Part shown: positions 1 through 12,125 of the stretch, piece after piece
How positions within the stretch are numbered: position 1 is the first letter of the stretch
How the letters are laid out: every line of letters begins with the position of its first letter
Assembly (NCBI GenBank): GCA_037349315.1
Contig: JBAIAC010000023.1
Location: 40,101,501 to 40,165,500, forward strand
Direction: 5' to 3'
From: Chelydra serpentina
Taxonomy: Eukaryota; Chordata; Testudines; Chelydridae
Length of the DNA stretch: 64,000 nucleotides
Position numbers and translations under genes: made by a program
Notes under the pieces: generated by a model
What the model saw: only the letters and a program-made list of their open reading frames with translations
Database searches by the model: none
What the model was told of the DNA's origin: nothing

Positions 1-2260
1 AAAGGGCTAAGCTTAGGGTTTGGCAGGAAGTAGGGGTACTCTCAGAAGTCTGTATAAAGGCCAAGGCAACAGACCCCTGTAGGCCCATGACACAAGGGAA
101 GTCACAGGAATCCAGATGCTCCAAAAGTTACCTTGCCACAACTCCACTTCCACTCTGTGGCCTGGAGGGGAGGACCCTGCCTCCCTGCCAGCCCCTATGA
201 GACCCCTGCACCATCCCAGGCTGCTCAGGCACCAGGAAGGGGAAGACCTCCCCCTCGGAACAGAAGGGAAGGAAGCTGCAGAAGTGACTCTTAGATTTGA
301 CCCCAAGGGAGCTCAGTGGCGGGCTGGCAATTCCCTGCGATGTCTCTGCCCCAAACTCTAACCCCGGGCACTTTACAGAGCTTGACAATAATCAGCCAAG
401 GAGAGGGAAATGGAGAGGCCAGGAGCGTTGGCAGGCTCTTTTCAGGCGGGATTGGAGGATGGCATTTAATAGAGAGACCTGCTTCTCTCCTGAGATACTT
501 CAGTCCTTCTCACCAGAGAGTTTTAATAGGCAAGATCATGGGGAGGGCTGGAAAATCTCAGCTGCATCTTGTGCGTCTTCAGAGCCACCCAGGAAGGGAA
601 TGTCTGAGGAGAGCTATTTCCCTTGGCTTCGTTTATGGCCCACATCAGGGGAGGCCCAGATGAGGGGGCTCCATTGGTAGCCTTCTAGGAGGCCAAGGGC
701 TGCCTGTGATTTGGCCAAATGGAGGAAGTGGCAATTGCCCTCCTCTTATAACACTGGGGGTGTGGTCTGGGGAGACTATGGAGGAGCACTGAATTCTGGG
801 ATAGGTGGTCCCGATGGACCACACTCATATAGTAAAGATGAGTCTGTCCAAACCCTACGAATTGCCACTTCATGGGTTTCATGTGGTCATGCTCTGCTCA
901 TGCCTGGTCCACATGATCAAATGTTTGTGGGACAGGACCCACAGGAGAGGTTAAGGGGACTGAATATGTACCTGGGCAGGAGGGGAGAGTTCCAGTCATC
1001 ATATCTACTCTAATGTTAGGAAAAGGGGAGAGTTCTCAGCTGTGTGAGGATTCAGCAAGGGGTGATGAACTGAAGGATCATGAACTGGAAAGAACAGATT
1101 ATAATGAAAAATGCCATTCGTCAATATAGGAGGGTCGGGGGTGGGATCACCATTAGGCTATTCCAAGCCAGACTAGAAGAGGGACTAGAGGAGGCCACGT
1201 GCTGGGAATCTGGGTGACCTTAATATCAGTGTGAAATCACTGCTCCAAGGAGCCATGTATCTCTTGGGAGTAAGGGGAGGAGATTGATGCTCATGTTATC
1301 TTGTTAAATCAGCCATCAATAGGCTGTCAGTCAGTTTCAGACGGCAGTTTAAGGCCTTGATCCTAGTCATCAAGGCAATTAGCGGATCAAGCCCCAGCTA
1401 CACCAAAGACTGAATTTCAGTCTATGAACTGCTGAGGCAGCTGGGCTCTTCTGGAATAAATGCAGGTCAAAAAGCTCAGGACAAAGTGCCTGAGAGCTGG
1501 GGCCAACGTACTCTGTCCCGGGGATCCGGCTAGGGAACAATCTTCCAGAGCAGGGCAAGTGAACCCAGACTCTGACCATCTTTAGGAAACATTGCAAAAC
1601 CTTCCTCTTTGAAAAAGCCTTTTTGCCCTAGCAAGAATGGCAATCACCGCAACACCCTCTTCCACAGCGTGCCCCTGGCCTCCAAAAATACCCCCACAAA
1701 CAATCACAACCCCTCCCCCAAGCAGAGTTCTAGCCCAGGAAGGGAAAAGACACAGAGCTTCCAGGAAGTCCCCTAAAGACTTTGCTCTTGCTATTTTGTC
1801 AGATGCTTCAGTGATGGGCAGCGGGATAAAGCCCTCAGCCAGAAAGGTTGCCCAGACAAGGCTGCTGTAGGGAAATGGGTTCTGGCTGACATCCTGCTGT
1901 GACGAATGGTGCTACATTTTCACGGGTGCACACACAAGATGCCACAGCACTGGGGCCTTCAGGGATGCCCCCAGAAATTTGTCCCAGGTCGTCAGTCCCT
2001 TACCAATGCCACATTCAGCCAGTCCAGGTGCAGTATCACTCCCCATCCCTGAGAGGGGACACGGGCTGCTGGAAGTGGGGTGAGGCCAGGCAGGCCCCCA
2101 GGGGGAATTCCTGGTGCAGCAGCCAGCCCCATGGCGGCAGCAAGGAGGAGCAGCGGTAGCCGGCCCACTGCCCATTCAGATTTGGCCCTATGATGCAGGG
2201 GTTGCGGGGCCAAACCTGAGCAGAGCTGCGACCTCCCCCCACCCCCGTACACAGAGTCAC
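1..2260. other. Intergenic stretch, no gene recognised
   Basis: No reading frame here resembles a known protein and no splice-supported exon was found. Two weak structures are visible: a 12-bp inverted repeat (GAAGTGGCAATT at 725-736, complement at 860-871) around a 123-bp loop, which could be a small decayed foldback element, and the LINE-like tail listed at 1370-1625. The rest is undistinguished sequence. Confidence 0.5.
1370..1625 (+). repeat. Decayed LINE 3' end (L2/CR1-like)
   Basis: Reading 1578-1625 on the plus strand gives IFRKHCKTFLFEKAFL, which resembles the conserved C-terminus of L2/CR1/Rex1-type reverse transcriptases (pattern F+..LKTFLF..AF). Upstream sequence is broken by stops and frameshifts, so this is an old fossil. 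Clade assignment is uncertain. Confidence 0.4.
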
Positions 2261-2265
2261 AACAC

Positions 2266-2797
2266 TGTCACGGAGTGTGGGGGAGTCAGTGCCTGCACCC
2301 CTCTTCCTAGGATTCACTGTGCTCTCAGCCAGACAGTAGAACAGAAGGTTTATTAGGGACTCCAGGAACACAGTCCAAACAGAGCTTGTAAGTACAAACA
2401 GGACCCCTCAGTCGGGCCCTTCTGGGGGGCAGGGAGCTTAGACCCCAGCCCGGGGGCTCCCTGCATTTCACCCCACAGCTCCAAACGGGCGGGGGGGCAT
2501 GGAGGCCAGACTCGGTCTTGCACCTCCGCCCTCTTCCCCAGCCAGCTTCCAACTGCCCCTCTCTAGCCCCTCCTTTGCCTTTGTCTCCTTCCCGGGCCAG
2601 GAGGTCACCTGATCCCTTTGTTCTAACACCTTCAGCTCGTACCTTTGCAGAGAAGGGTCCTAGGCTATCAGTTGCCAGGAAACAGGTCACACTGGCCCTC
2701 TCCAGCTCTGCAACAATCACCCCTTATTCCCACCACCTAGAGACTTAACACATGCATCGGGGAAACTGAGGCATAGAAACATTCCCATTCCGTCACA
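2266..2797 (-). mobile_element. Solo LTR of an endogenous retrovirus-like element (copy 1)
   Basis: A 532-bp block that starts TGTCACGG and ends CCGTCACA on the plus strand, so on the minus strand it has the TG...CA ends of an LTR. It is flanked by a perfect 5-bp direct repeat AACAC (2261-2265 and 2798-2802), the hallmark of integrase-mediated insertion. On the minus strand it carries an AATAAA polyadenylation signal near its 3' end (complement near 2350). The same family recurs in the opposite orientation at 49693-50252. No internal gag/pol/env sequence adjoins it, so it is a recombined solo LTR. ERV class is not decided; 5-bp duplications fit several ERV groups. Confidence 0.85.
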
Positions 2798-2802
2798 AAC
2801 AC

Positions 2803-3889
2803 CACTCCCTCAGTTTTGACCCCATGGCTCCTCCATCATGATGGAGGACCTGTGGGGCTAAACCAGAGTGGGCACACCGTGCTGCTTCTCCATGCCGCTG
2901 CCAATGGTACACACTGCGTAATGCGCATACGGCTGCTGGGGCCACTGGGCTCGCCCAGGTCTCGCAGGAAGATTAAGATGGCAGGAACATCTCAACAAAA
3001 CAGTGGAACTTCTTTGCCCAGGCACGTTAGCCAAGGCAGCAGCTGTGAGTCACACTTCGGTCTGTCCGTGCTGGGATGTCATGATGAGACATTTCCCGGG
3101 AGGCTGTGAAAACAGGGATCTTCTTAGAGATCAGTGGGGTTCAGCCACCAATGCTGAGCCTTCAAAATGCTTTTCTTGTAGCTACGACACTAAACTGGGC
3201 GTGCGCTCTTTGGGGAAGGGCCCGTCTCTCACTATGTGTTTATAAGGGGGTTGATCTCAGCTGTGGCCTGCACTGTCCTACAAATAATAATAAGATGTAA
3301 TAGTTATGCTGGGTGCTTCAGAATACCAATGGGCAAACTCTAGGGAGATATTGGGCTCACTATAGGGGCAATATTTTGGGGACTGTGTATAATGTATTGC
3401 AAACAGCGTGCTCTTTAGCCATTCGAGTATCAGCCTGGTGTTTGGGGAGAGGGGGAGGAGGGGAAAGATCTGTCTGGTGTCTCTCCCCTATTTCCAATCC
3501 GCACTGGGGCAGGGGACTGTCCCGGGTACAGAGCCCATCTCTGTGCCAATTTACGGATGCACCAGCATGACTGAAAGGCCTGCGGTTTGGGCTGTAGATA
3601 GGAATCTCAGCGTCTCCCGGGCTGCACGGATCTGCGTGGGAGTGAAGTGTTGCACAGGAAATGGGATCCCTTCAGGAGAGACTGATCCCTGTATCTGCTC
3701 CCCCTTCCAGCTCGCCATCCTCCTGCCCTAGCAGCAGCTGCCAGTCTCCGGGCTGCAGGCTCATTCATCAGATTTTATGAATAAAACTAGGCTACGTGAC
3801 TTTTATTTTATATTCACATGGACTCAGCCAGAGGCAGGCACACACTTGGGGAGTCACATACCAACAGGCACTTGGGCACAAATAGGGTC
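2803..3889. other. Intergenic stretch, nothing recognised
   Basis: No coding region, RNA gene or repeat family could be identified in this 1.1-kb interval between the solo LTR and the CA-based array. Confidence 0.4.
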
Positions 3890-4610
3890 CCAGACACAGG
3901 GGATCAGACAGAGAGTGTCTCTATCTCTGTTGCATGCGCACACACACACACACACACACACAAGGACCCACACATAGGGGATCAGAGTGTCTCTCTCGTG
4001 TGTACACACACACAGAGGATCAGACAGTGTCTCTATATCTCTGGTGTGTATACACACACACACACACACACACAGGGACCCACACAGATGGGATCAGAAT
4101 GTCTCTCTATCTCATGTGTACACACACAGAGAGGGATCAGACAGTGTCTCTATCTCTGGTGTACACACACACACACACCCAGGGGATCAGAGTGTCTTTT
4201 TCTGTTGTGTACACACACACACATGGGATCAGACAGTGTCTCTCTATCTCTGGTGTGTACACACACACACACACAGGGGGTCAGAGTGTCTTTCTCTCTG
4301 GTGTGTACACACACACACACACAGGGGATCAGAGTGTCTTTTTCTGTTGTGTACACACACACACACATGGGATCAGACAGTGTCTCTCTATCTCTGGTGT
4401 GTACACACACACACACACACAGGGGGTCAGAGTGTCTTTCTCTCTGGTGTGTACACACACACACACACACGGGGTCAGAGTGTCTTTCTCTCTGGTGTAC
4501 ACACACACACACACACAGGGGATCAGACAGTGTCTCTATCTCTGGTGTGTACACACAAACACACACACACACACAGAGGGGATCAGAGACAGTGTCTCTA
4601 TCTCTGGTGT

Positions 4611-4644
<34 letters not shown>

Positions 4645-4668
4645 AGGCAGTGTCTCTATCTCCGGTGT

Positions 4669-4717
<49 letters not shown>

Positions 4718-5157
4718 GGGTCAGAGTGTCTTTCTCTCTGGTGTGTACACACACACACACACACACACAGGGGGTCAGAGTGTCTTTCTCTCTGGTGTGT
4801 ACACACACACACACAGGGGATCAGAGACAGTGTCTCTATCTCCGGTGTGTACACACACACACACACACACACACAATCAGGCAGTGTCTCTATCTCTGGT
4901 GTGTACACACACACACGCACACACACACACACACAATCAGGCAGTGTCTCTATCTCTGGTGTGTACACACACACACGCACACACACACACAGGGGATCAG
5001 AGACAGTGTCTCTATCTCTGGTGTGTACACACACACACACACACACAGGGGATCAGACAGTGTCTCTATCTCCGGTGTGTACACACACACACACACACAC
5101 AATCAGGCAGTGTCTCTATCTCCGGTGTGTACACACACACAGGGGATCTCCGGTGTG
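3890..5157. repeat. Compound CA microsatellite / minisatellite array
   Basis: About 23 units, each made of a (CA)n run of varying length followed by a 30-40 bp linker of the form GGGGATCAGACAGTGTCTCT...CTGGTGTGT. Linkers fall into two types: ATCAGACAGTGTCTCTATCT and GTCAGAGTGTCTTTCTCTCT. Each junction contains the palindrome TGTGTACACA. The long open frames of up to 548 codons in all three plus frames are a by-product of the repeat composition and encode only His/Thr/Ser-rich periodic text. The array ends abruptly at a CpG-rich block. Confidence 0.95.
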
Positions 5158-5450
5158 CAATGCCCCCCGCCCCGGCCCCTCTCCCAGCCCGGCGGCAGGT
5201 GCTTTGCCAGCCCCGCGCCGCATCCTTCCGGGGCCGCGGCGGGCGGGGTCTCGCCAGGCAGCCGGGGCGGCGGCGCGTGGAGGAGCTGCCCGTGGTGCTG
5301 AATATTAATGCGGCCCGTTTGCGCCAGAGGTGGCTTCTCAGCAAAGCTGCAGCCGGGGGCGGGGCCTCTCCACCGATCATTGAGAAAACGCTTCGGCGTC
5401 GCCCCCTCCCCCTCCGGGGGCAGCTGCCTGCCCTGGGCCCGTCCATTGCC
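5158..5450. promoter_or_regulatory. Orphan CpG island
   Basis: Dense in CpG (runs such as GGGGCCGCGGCGGGCGGGG and CGGCGGCGCG) and containing a GC box (GGGGGCGGGGCC near 5355). No convincing exon was found on either strand. It could be an unannotated promoter, for example of a gene further left such as ECE2, or a distal element of CAMK2N2. It begins exactly where the CA array stops. Confidence 0.5.
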
Positions 5451-6404
5451 CCAGTCAGACACTTATCAGAACAAGACCCCTCCCCCCACCCGACCCAGGG
5501 GACCTTCCTAGTCACCCCTAGTTCACTCCCTTCCCTGCTGGCTTGGGGAACAGCCCCCAGCATGGTCCCTTCGCGCCCTTACACAGCTCACTCCCCGGCT
5601 AGGGGATGCAGATGTTCATCATCCTTCCCCTGACATTCCCCAGAGGTGGCAGGCGCAGGAAAAGATGAATGAGGCGCTTGCAAGGGACCCATTCGGAAAG
5701 GAGGCAAATTATTATTTGTTTACCGGGCCCTCCCCACTCTCCCGCGCCTCCCAGCGGTTGGGCGGCAGGGAATCAGCCCTGGTGAATGGCAAGGAGTCCT
5801 CCTTGCCTGGCCTGTGTGGGGCCCTTCCCCTGTCGGGACAGCGAGTGGCCTTAAATTCACAGCGACTAAACAGGGTGAATCTCCCATTGCGGCACTGGAG
5901 CAGAACCGAGACAAAATGGTGCGGGAGTAAATAGTGGCTAGCCCTTGATTTGCAAATGTCATCACATGCCATTGGTGAGCTTGGAGCAGACAAACACCTG
6001 TATTTCCATGGTGAGTCGTCTTTGCTCCAGCAAGGGCGCGTACACAGAAGAAAGGATGGGGAGACACTGTTGCTGCAGGGCGCCCAGTATCAGGGGGAGC
6101 CCACTTTGATGGTGGAGCAGTGCAGAAGTTCCCCTTAGTGCGGATGATGAAATGGTGTCAGCTAGTTCTTACAACGGTGTCATCTCCCCACCAGCCTCAA
6201 TGCCTCTCTAGCCTCAGAAATGATCCACCGGGCAATGAACCATCACTGTATTTTCTACCTTCCACCGTTGATTTATCCCAATTCTCCATTGTCTCTCTCT
6301 GGATGGTCTCTTCCATTCCACCACCTGAGGATACTCTTAGGACAAATCCGTTTCCTGACAATTGTTTATCCAGCATCTGAGAACTTTTCCTGGGCAGGTC
6401 AACA
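5451..6404. other. Intergenic stretch, nothing recognised
   Basis: No gene, RNA or repeat family identified between the CpG island and the hAT element. Confidence 0.4.
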
Positions 6405-6412
6405 TGATAGAT

Positions 6413-6719
6413 CAGGGGTCGGCAACCTTTCAGAAGTGGTGTGCCAAGTCTTCATTTATTCACTCTAATTTAAGGTTTTGCGTGCCGGTAATACATTTTA
6501 ATGTTTTTAGAAGATCTCTTTCTATAAGTCTTTAATATATAACTAAACTATTGTATGTAAAGTAAATAAGGTTTTAAAAATGTTTAAGAAGCTTCACTTA
6601 AAATTAAATTACAATGGAAAGCCCCCCAGACTGGTGGCCAGGACCCAGGCAGTGTGAGTGCCACTGAAAATCAGCTCGCGTGCCGCCTTTGGCACCCGTG
6701 CCATAGGTTGCCTACCCCG
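6413..6719. mobile_element. hAT non-autonomous DNA transposon (MITE), 307 bp
   Basis: Begins CAGGGGTCGGCAACC and ends GGTTGCCTACCCCG, which are terminal inverted repeats differing by a lost T and one substitution. It is flanked by a perfect 8-bp duplication TGATAGAT (6405-6412 and 6720-6727). CAGGG-type termini with 8-bp duplications are diagnostic of hAT elements. The interior is AT-rich and has no transposase. Confidence 0.9.
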
Positions 6720-6727
6720 TGATAGAT

Positions 6728-8287
6728 CATTAGGATGTTAGAAGCTTAGGTCCCTTGCCAGTCACTTTGTCTTTTGATTTCATCAGTCATTATTAATATC
6801 ATACTCTTTACTAGGTTTGTCTTTTTCACCTTGTTACATATTTATCTATCTGTGTACTGGATGGTGTGTGTCTTCTGAATCACTGGAACTCTGGGATATT
6901 CAGCATCAGTCAGTTTCTGGTTGTGGTTATCTCAGGAGAAAAATGTATTAAAAATGGCTTGAGTGATGGGGTCTCTACCCCTTCCCTGGCTGGATTGATC
7001 TTACTGGCAGGAAGCTTGGCCTGCGATTAAACCAGCTGTTCACTTTCCTCATTATGTCTAATTACTCCTCGTTCCATCCTCTTGTACCACCCAAAACAAT
7101 TCCTCTCCCTTTCTGGTGTTTACACCTGTCTGACATATTCATAAGCTGTCATCTCTTAGCCAAGCTATTCATACAGACAAAGAGCACATCCACCGTCACA
7201 TTAAGGAGAAGGTTTGTTTTTTATAAACTTTCTGCTTCAGGGCATAACCCAGCGTCTAAAGTTATAACTTCCCTTCCAGGTTGGGATATTCAACAATTGT
7301 CCTTTGTGGGGACTCTTGGGCCCCTATCAGAGACAGAATATTGAGCTAGATGGGCCACTGGGATGACCACTCTGGCATTTCCGAGGCTCTTACAAAGAGT
7401 AGGGACATGCTGGTGACAAGGTTAGATGTTAAAGAAACCAACAATTCTAGTGTGACAAGGTGACCCATGGAACCATTCTCCATTGTGATATCCAGTCCCA
7501 GCGGAGATCCGTCAGCCTGTTCCATTCTGATGAGCCAAGCTGCCAGGTCCTGTCCTGGGCCACACCCCCAGGAGGTGCAGAACACACAGACCAAAGGGAG
7601 GAGAGGTGAAGGTGGATCAAGGCCACGGCTTCTGGACTGCTGCAGGAGCTGAAATAAGCCCTGTTGTAAGTTAGAACAGCTCTTGGATGCTCTGACTTAG
7701 GGCAGCCTGTCCTGCGTTGTTCATGGGCTGCAGCCTGTCCCAGAATCCCTGCAGTGCCATACACTATGAGCCTGCCCCCTCCTGCCCTGATCTTCCACGC
7801 CAGCCTCTTTCCTGGTTCACCCTCTGCACCAAAGCTTGCCAGGGGAGCAGTGGGAGGCCACATGCCTTTGCTGGGGGTATTCTCCCCTGGTCAGCAGCAG
7901 CACATTAATGTCCCCATGTGTCACTGGAGCTGTGTACAGGGACCAGAGTGGGGGTCAGAACCTGCCCCTACTGAAACACACTCAGTATTCCACTGGTTGG
8001 TGAACCCCCCCATGGTACAAATGACCTTTTAAACGCAACCATCGCCATGGTGTGAAATTAAATGTATGAAGCTACAGATTCCTCCCCAGGCACATACCCA
8101 GACTCAAGTTAGCATGAAGGGTGGGTCATTGGGCAGGTAAGAACAACTGGAGAGGCTGGGAAGCTCCCAAAGCATCAAGAACACGATACAAATTAATGAT
8201 GATTCAAAGGCCCAGAGAGAATCCCAGTCTCCCTCTGCCCCATCCTGCATGAGGATACCACCTCCCTAGGGACACATCACAACACCC
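6728..8287. other. Intergenic stretch, nothing recognised
   Basis: No gene identified. Around 7335 the motif GAGCTAGATGGGCCACTGG looks like the last bases of an old CR1 3' end, but too little remains to delimit it. Confidence 0.35.
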
Positions 8288-8452
8288 TTTTAGGGCAGGG
8301 AAGTGCCATTTTCCACCTGGGGAACTAAGACACGCAGAGACTAAATGACTGCCCAAGGTCACACAAGAAGCCTGCAACAGGGCAAGGAATCAAACCGAGG
8401 CCTCCTACATCTCAGGCGAACACCCTAACCACTGCACCATCTTTCCTCTCTT
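8288..8452 (-). repeat. MIR-like (CORE-type) SINE
   Basis: Read on the minus strand it has a tRNA-like head (TGGTGCAGTGGTTAGGGTG, then a B-box-like GGTTTGATTCC), followed by the GTGTGACCTTGGGCA segment and a tail ending in CCAGGTGGAAAATGG. This is the arrangement of MIR/CORE-SINEs. It is diverged and therefore old. Confidence 0.7.
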
Positions 8453-9092
8453 AGTAACAGGCCCTATGATGTGCAAGACCAAGTCTCATCAATAACTTGA
8501 ACGTTTTTTAAAACAAAAATCACAGCTGTGAGGCTGGCTTTCTAGCCTATGATGCCGCTATTCGCTCAGCCTTGCACCCTATACAAACACAGAGCTGGAG
8601 CCCAAGGCCATATGGAGGTGGAAAGGGAATTGTCCCTAGAACCCTCTTCCTTTCTTGCACCCTGGACCCCAATGACGTGGTATCTCAGTATGTTTCACGC
8701 ACCACTCCTGGGCAAAGGGCCCTGCACTACGCAGGGTGGATTGGACAAGAGGAGATCAACATCTCTGTTCACAAAAATAACCCTGACCAAGGATGGAGGG
8801 GTGTGTTCTGTCACTCTCTGGTTAAAAAATCACTTCTCTTAGGAAGATCCAGTATGATACATACCAGTTAAGGGCGATATAGACGGTTCTAAGCAACAGC
8901 CTGCATGTGGGGCTGAAGAGACTGTCCCATCAGCTGAGCCTGCTTAAACTCAGTCTAGGGCAAGCCCCAAAGCCTTGAGGAGAGCACCCCGCGTAGCTGC
9001 TTAAACCTCAGTGATTCTCAACCTTTGCTATCCCAGGCCCCCTCTCCCAAGGAATCTAGCTGAAACCCTCCTTCCAGTGAGCAATTAAATTA

Positions 9093-9301
9093 ATGGAGAT
9101 ATGCCAATCTCCTAGAACTGAAAGGACCCATGAAAGGTCATCAAGTCCAGTCCCCTGCCTTCACTAGCAGGACCAAGTACTGTCCCCTGAGAGATTTTTC
9201 CACACACCCCCCCCAGATCCCTAAATGGCCCCCTCAAGGATTGAACTCACAACGCTGGGTTTAGCAGGCCAATGCTCAAACCACCGAGCTATCCCTCCCC
9301 C
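9093..9301 (-). repeat. Turtle tRNA-derived SINE, tail type A
   Basis: The minus strand begins with a tRNA-like head containing an A box (ATAGCTCGGTGGTTTGAGC) and a B box (GTTGTGAGTTCAATCC). It then passes through GGGGGCCATTTAGGGATCT into a CR1-type tail with GACTTGATGACCTTTCATGG. It belongs to the Cry/tortoise Pol III SINE group of cryptodiran turtles. The tail matches the copy at 34318-34528, not those at 11013 and 14886. Just upstream, CAGTGATTCTCAACC (from 9010) resembles a truncated hAT terminus. Confidence 0.85.
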
Positions 9302-10439
9302 TGGGATATGGGGAGGGCCAGGTGGCTGAAGACCCAGGACACGGGTTGAGACCCCCTGTTCTCCTCACTTTAGCAGGGCACAACATGAGCTTCCTCCCAC
9401 TGGGAAGCAGAGGGATCCATTTGGGGCAGTAGGGCCATTCCAGTCCCAGAGCACAGAGCAGGAATGATTCATCAGCACATCTGCACATTCAAAGCCAGCC
9501 CAGCGGGCTCTGGAAAGGATACAGGTGGCTCGGATCCTTCCAGCAAAGCTCTTCTTTGCCCCAGCAAACCCATTCTGGAGCTGTTGCCACACACACAAAA
9601 GTTAGCAGGGCAAATATCATGTCCCTAATAACACCTGAATCCCACCTAATAACACCTGAACACCCTGCATTATCCAGAGCAATACTGTTTAAACCAGCTG
9701 CAGGGCCTATAATCCGGGTTTAATGATCACAAGGCACTCCCTAAAGGGTTAGGCTCAATCTGCTACGAGTTCAGCCCTAAACAGCGTACAGAGTTTTTAC
9801 ACGGCTTTCGGATTTTCTGTGGGCAATGACCCCTTCTCAGGGCGCTGGGCTCACGCACAACGCTCCTTCTTTGCAAGCGGGCGCTGTGTTTTGCAAGTGT
9901 GGGCTGCAGCTTTCAGCCGAGAGGAACAAACAAACAGTCAGTGCTCCACACAGGCCAGCTTCGTCACTCGCCTCTGACTGATGCATCAGCTTGTCTAACA
10001 CACCGCTACAGATCAGCGCCACAATAGGACTGTCACAGCAAAACGCTACCGTACCTGCACATTCCCAGCAGCTCAGTGTGTCAGAGACTCCAAGTACTTC
10101 CTGGTCTCCAGAGCTGGGCTGACCTTGGCCCCAAGGCCCAGATTTAAAGAGACGGGTGTAGACATACCAAGCGCTGCTATTTCCCCCAGCTTTGGGTTAG
10201 ACAAACACTTTAACAAGTTGGCTATGTTTATAGGGGAAGCCTATTATGGGGAATGACATCACAATGGGAGTGACACATGCTGGGTCACACGGGGAGGAAG
10301 GCAGGAGAGTCTATCTCTCCTGGCCAAGTGCCAACCTCCTCCCCACCCCCCACCTGCAGCTTCTCTGAATCTCCAGGAGCTCAAGTCAGCTGTAGTGGAA
10401 GCTTATGCACCAGAGCCAGCATCGTCAACCCCGGGCATT
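9302..10439. other. Intergenic stretch, nothing recognised
   Basis: No gene, RNA or repeat family identified. Confidence 0.4.
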
Positions 10440-10735
10440 TGCAAATCAGGAGTCAGGGCCCCGACATCATGAGATTGGCTTATAAATCATGAGATTTAAA
10501 AGTAATAACGCATGTGTGATCTTTATATTTCCCATCCGGTTGAGCCTTTCAGGATCATGTCTTCCAGCGTTTCTCTGCCACCAGAAAGGACTAGAGGCAT
10601 ACGTATTTTTGTATCAAACGCTGAGGTTCCCATGACTCCTGGAGCTGGGGCTTTCACACAAATGCCAAAGACTGCGGAAGTCACAACAATCTCATGGGAG
10701 TCGGGCCGGTGACACTCTAAAGCTGGTGTTGTAAC
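10440..10735. repeat. Probable interspersed repeat of unknown class
   Basis: Contains the near-duplicated motif ATCATGAGATTGGCTTATAA / ATCATGAGATTTAAAAGTAA (10466-10505), which I associate with a common reptilian interspersed repeat. The boundaries and class cannot be set from this copy alone. Confidence 0.35.
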
Positions 10736-11012
10736 AAAGACTGCAGCCCAATGAAGGAACGTAGCCTCCCAGCCCTCTCTGGGTTACGGCTCTCCAACTT
10801 CTCAGGCCTCCGTGTGAACTCTCCCCCATGTCCGCCAAGCTCCATATTTATGTGCAGCCGTACAACCATTGGGGCAAACACCTACTTCAGTGTTCAAATA
10901 CCTGACTTCATTTCTGCGGCTGTTCTGCAGCCATCACAGGCCAGATTTTCAGAGGGCTCAGCAAGTCGGGTGCCGAGCTCTTTGGAGACACCGGCCATCA
11001 GCGGCGCAATTG

Positions 11013-11194
11013 GAGGGGAGGGATAGCTCAGTGGTTTGAGCATTGGCCTGCTAAACCCAGGGTTGTGAGTTCAATCCTTGAGGGGGCCATTTGGGGATCT
11101 GGGGCAAAAATTGGGGATTGGTCCTGCTTTGAGCAGGGGGTTGGACTAGATGACCTCCTAAGGTCCCTTCCAACCCTGAGATTCTATGATTCTA
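11013..11194 (+). repeat. Turtle tRNA-derived SINE, tail type B
   Basis: Full-length and in forward orientation. The A box is TAGCTCAGTGGTTTGAGC and the B box GTTGTGAGTTCAATCC. A linker with GGGGCAAAAATTGGGGATTG follows, then a CR1-like tail (GGACTAGATGACCTCCTAAG) ending in the ATTCTATGATTCT micro-repeat typical of CR1 3' ends. Flanks AATTGGAG and AATGGGAG may be an 8-bp target duplication with one change. Mobilisation by CR1 machinery through the shared 3' tail is established for this SINE group. Confidence 0.9.
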
Positions 11195-11849
11195 ATGGGA
11201 GCTCTTGAGGTGCTGTTCCTAAGTGTCCGCATTCTCGCGGTCAGCAGAGCTCAGGAGCCCCTGCCACGAGCCTGGCCTGCACCCTGCAGCTGCCACTTGC
11301 TTCAGGGAATGCCCTTTGCCTGCCAATGCCTCATGGAAGGTCAACTTGACAGCACAGAAAATCCCATTTCCCTTCCCTTGCTGTCTGTTCACTGCACTGA
11401 GACCAGCCACTTCCTTACTGGCCTCTGGGTAATCCATGGTCTACAGATCCCAAAAGTACCAGATATTTCCATATTTCCCTCCCTCGCCTCTCTCTCTCTT
11501 CCTCACACATCTACTGTTCAGCTGATAACTTGCAGCCCCCTGTCTCAGTCTTCTCACCAGCCCCTTCGACAGCTGATCACCGGTTTTGACAAAGAAGAGT
11601 CTTACTCCCAGAATTTCAGTCTGTTCACTGAGCACATTTCTGGGTGGGGGCGGCCAATCGGCCAGCGGTCATAAAGCATCCCCGAGACCTCAGGAGCTGG
11701 CGATGGTCGCTGCGGCTTTTGGTTCTTGGCTGGACCCAGACTGGATTTCGTCCTGATGAACGTGTTTGTCACAGGGGAGTACCCAGTTGTAGCTGGCTTG
11801 TGGGCCCAGCATGGTGGGGAGAGGGCTTCCATAGCAATGACTAGGTAGC
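11195..11849. other. Intergenic stretch, nothing recognised
   Basis: No gene or repeat identified. Confidence 0.35.
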
Positions 11850-12125
11850 ACCTTAAGGTCAGAGCTAGGTTGGGCCTTGTTGTTCTTGGGGCTGTACAAA
11901 CGCTTAATGTTAATTATATTTATTGTTATTATTATTTGTATGATTGTGACACCTAGGAGCAACGGACCAGGACACCGGTGTGCTAGGTGCGGTACAAACA
12001 GACCATAAGGCCAGTCTCTTCCTCAGAGAGCTTACGGTTGAAAAAAGACACGTGGTGCCAGACGGATAAGATGCAAACGCCAGCTGAGCTAGGAGAAGGA
12101 AGGAAGACAGGTAACGGATCTAGGA
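11850..12125. repeat. Old LINE tail (L3/CR1-like)
   Basis: Segments such as GACCAGGACACCGGTGTGCT and GGTGCGGTACAAACAGACCA, followed by AGAGAGCTTACGGTTGAA, match the pattern of an ancient, widespread amniote LINE 3' end. It is diverged. Orientation and limits are approximate. Confidence 0.4.

Noticed and set aside
3890..5157. CRISPR-like pattern of repeats and spacers
   Set aside because: The repeats are (CA)n of variable length, the linkers are homologous to each other rather than unique, and the genome is vertebrate.
3818..5633. Open frames of 455-548 codons in all three plus frames and 298 codons on the minus strand
   Set aside because: They are translations of the CA-based array; periodic His-Thr text with equal openness in several frames is a composition effect.
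11013..11075. tRNA gene
   Set aside because: The A and B boxes belong to a SINE head; no cloverleaf with a proper acceptor stem forms and the same head recurs in four copies with CR1 tails.
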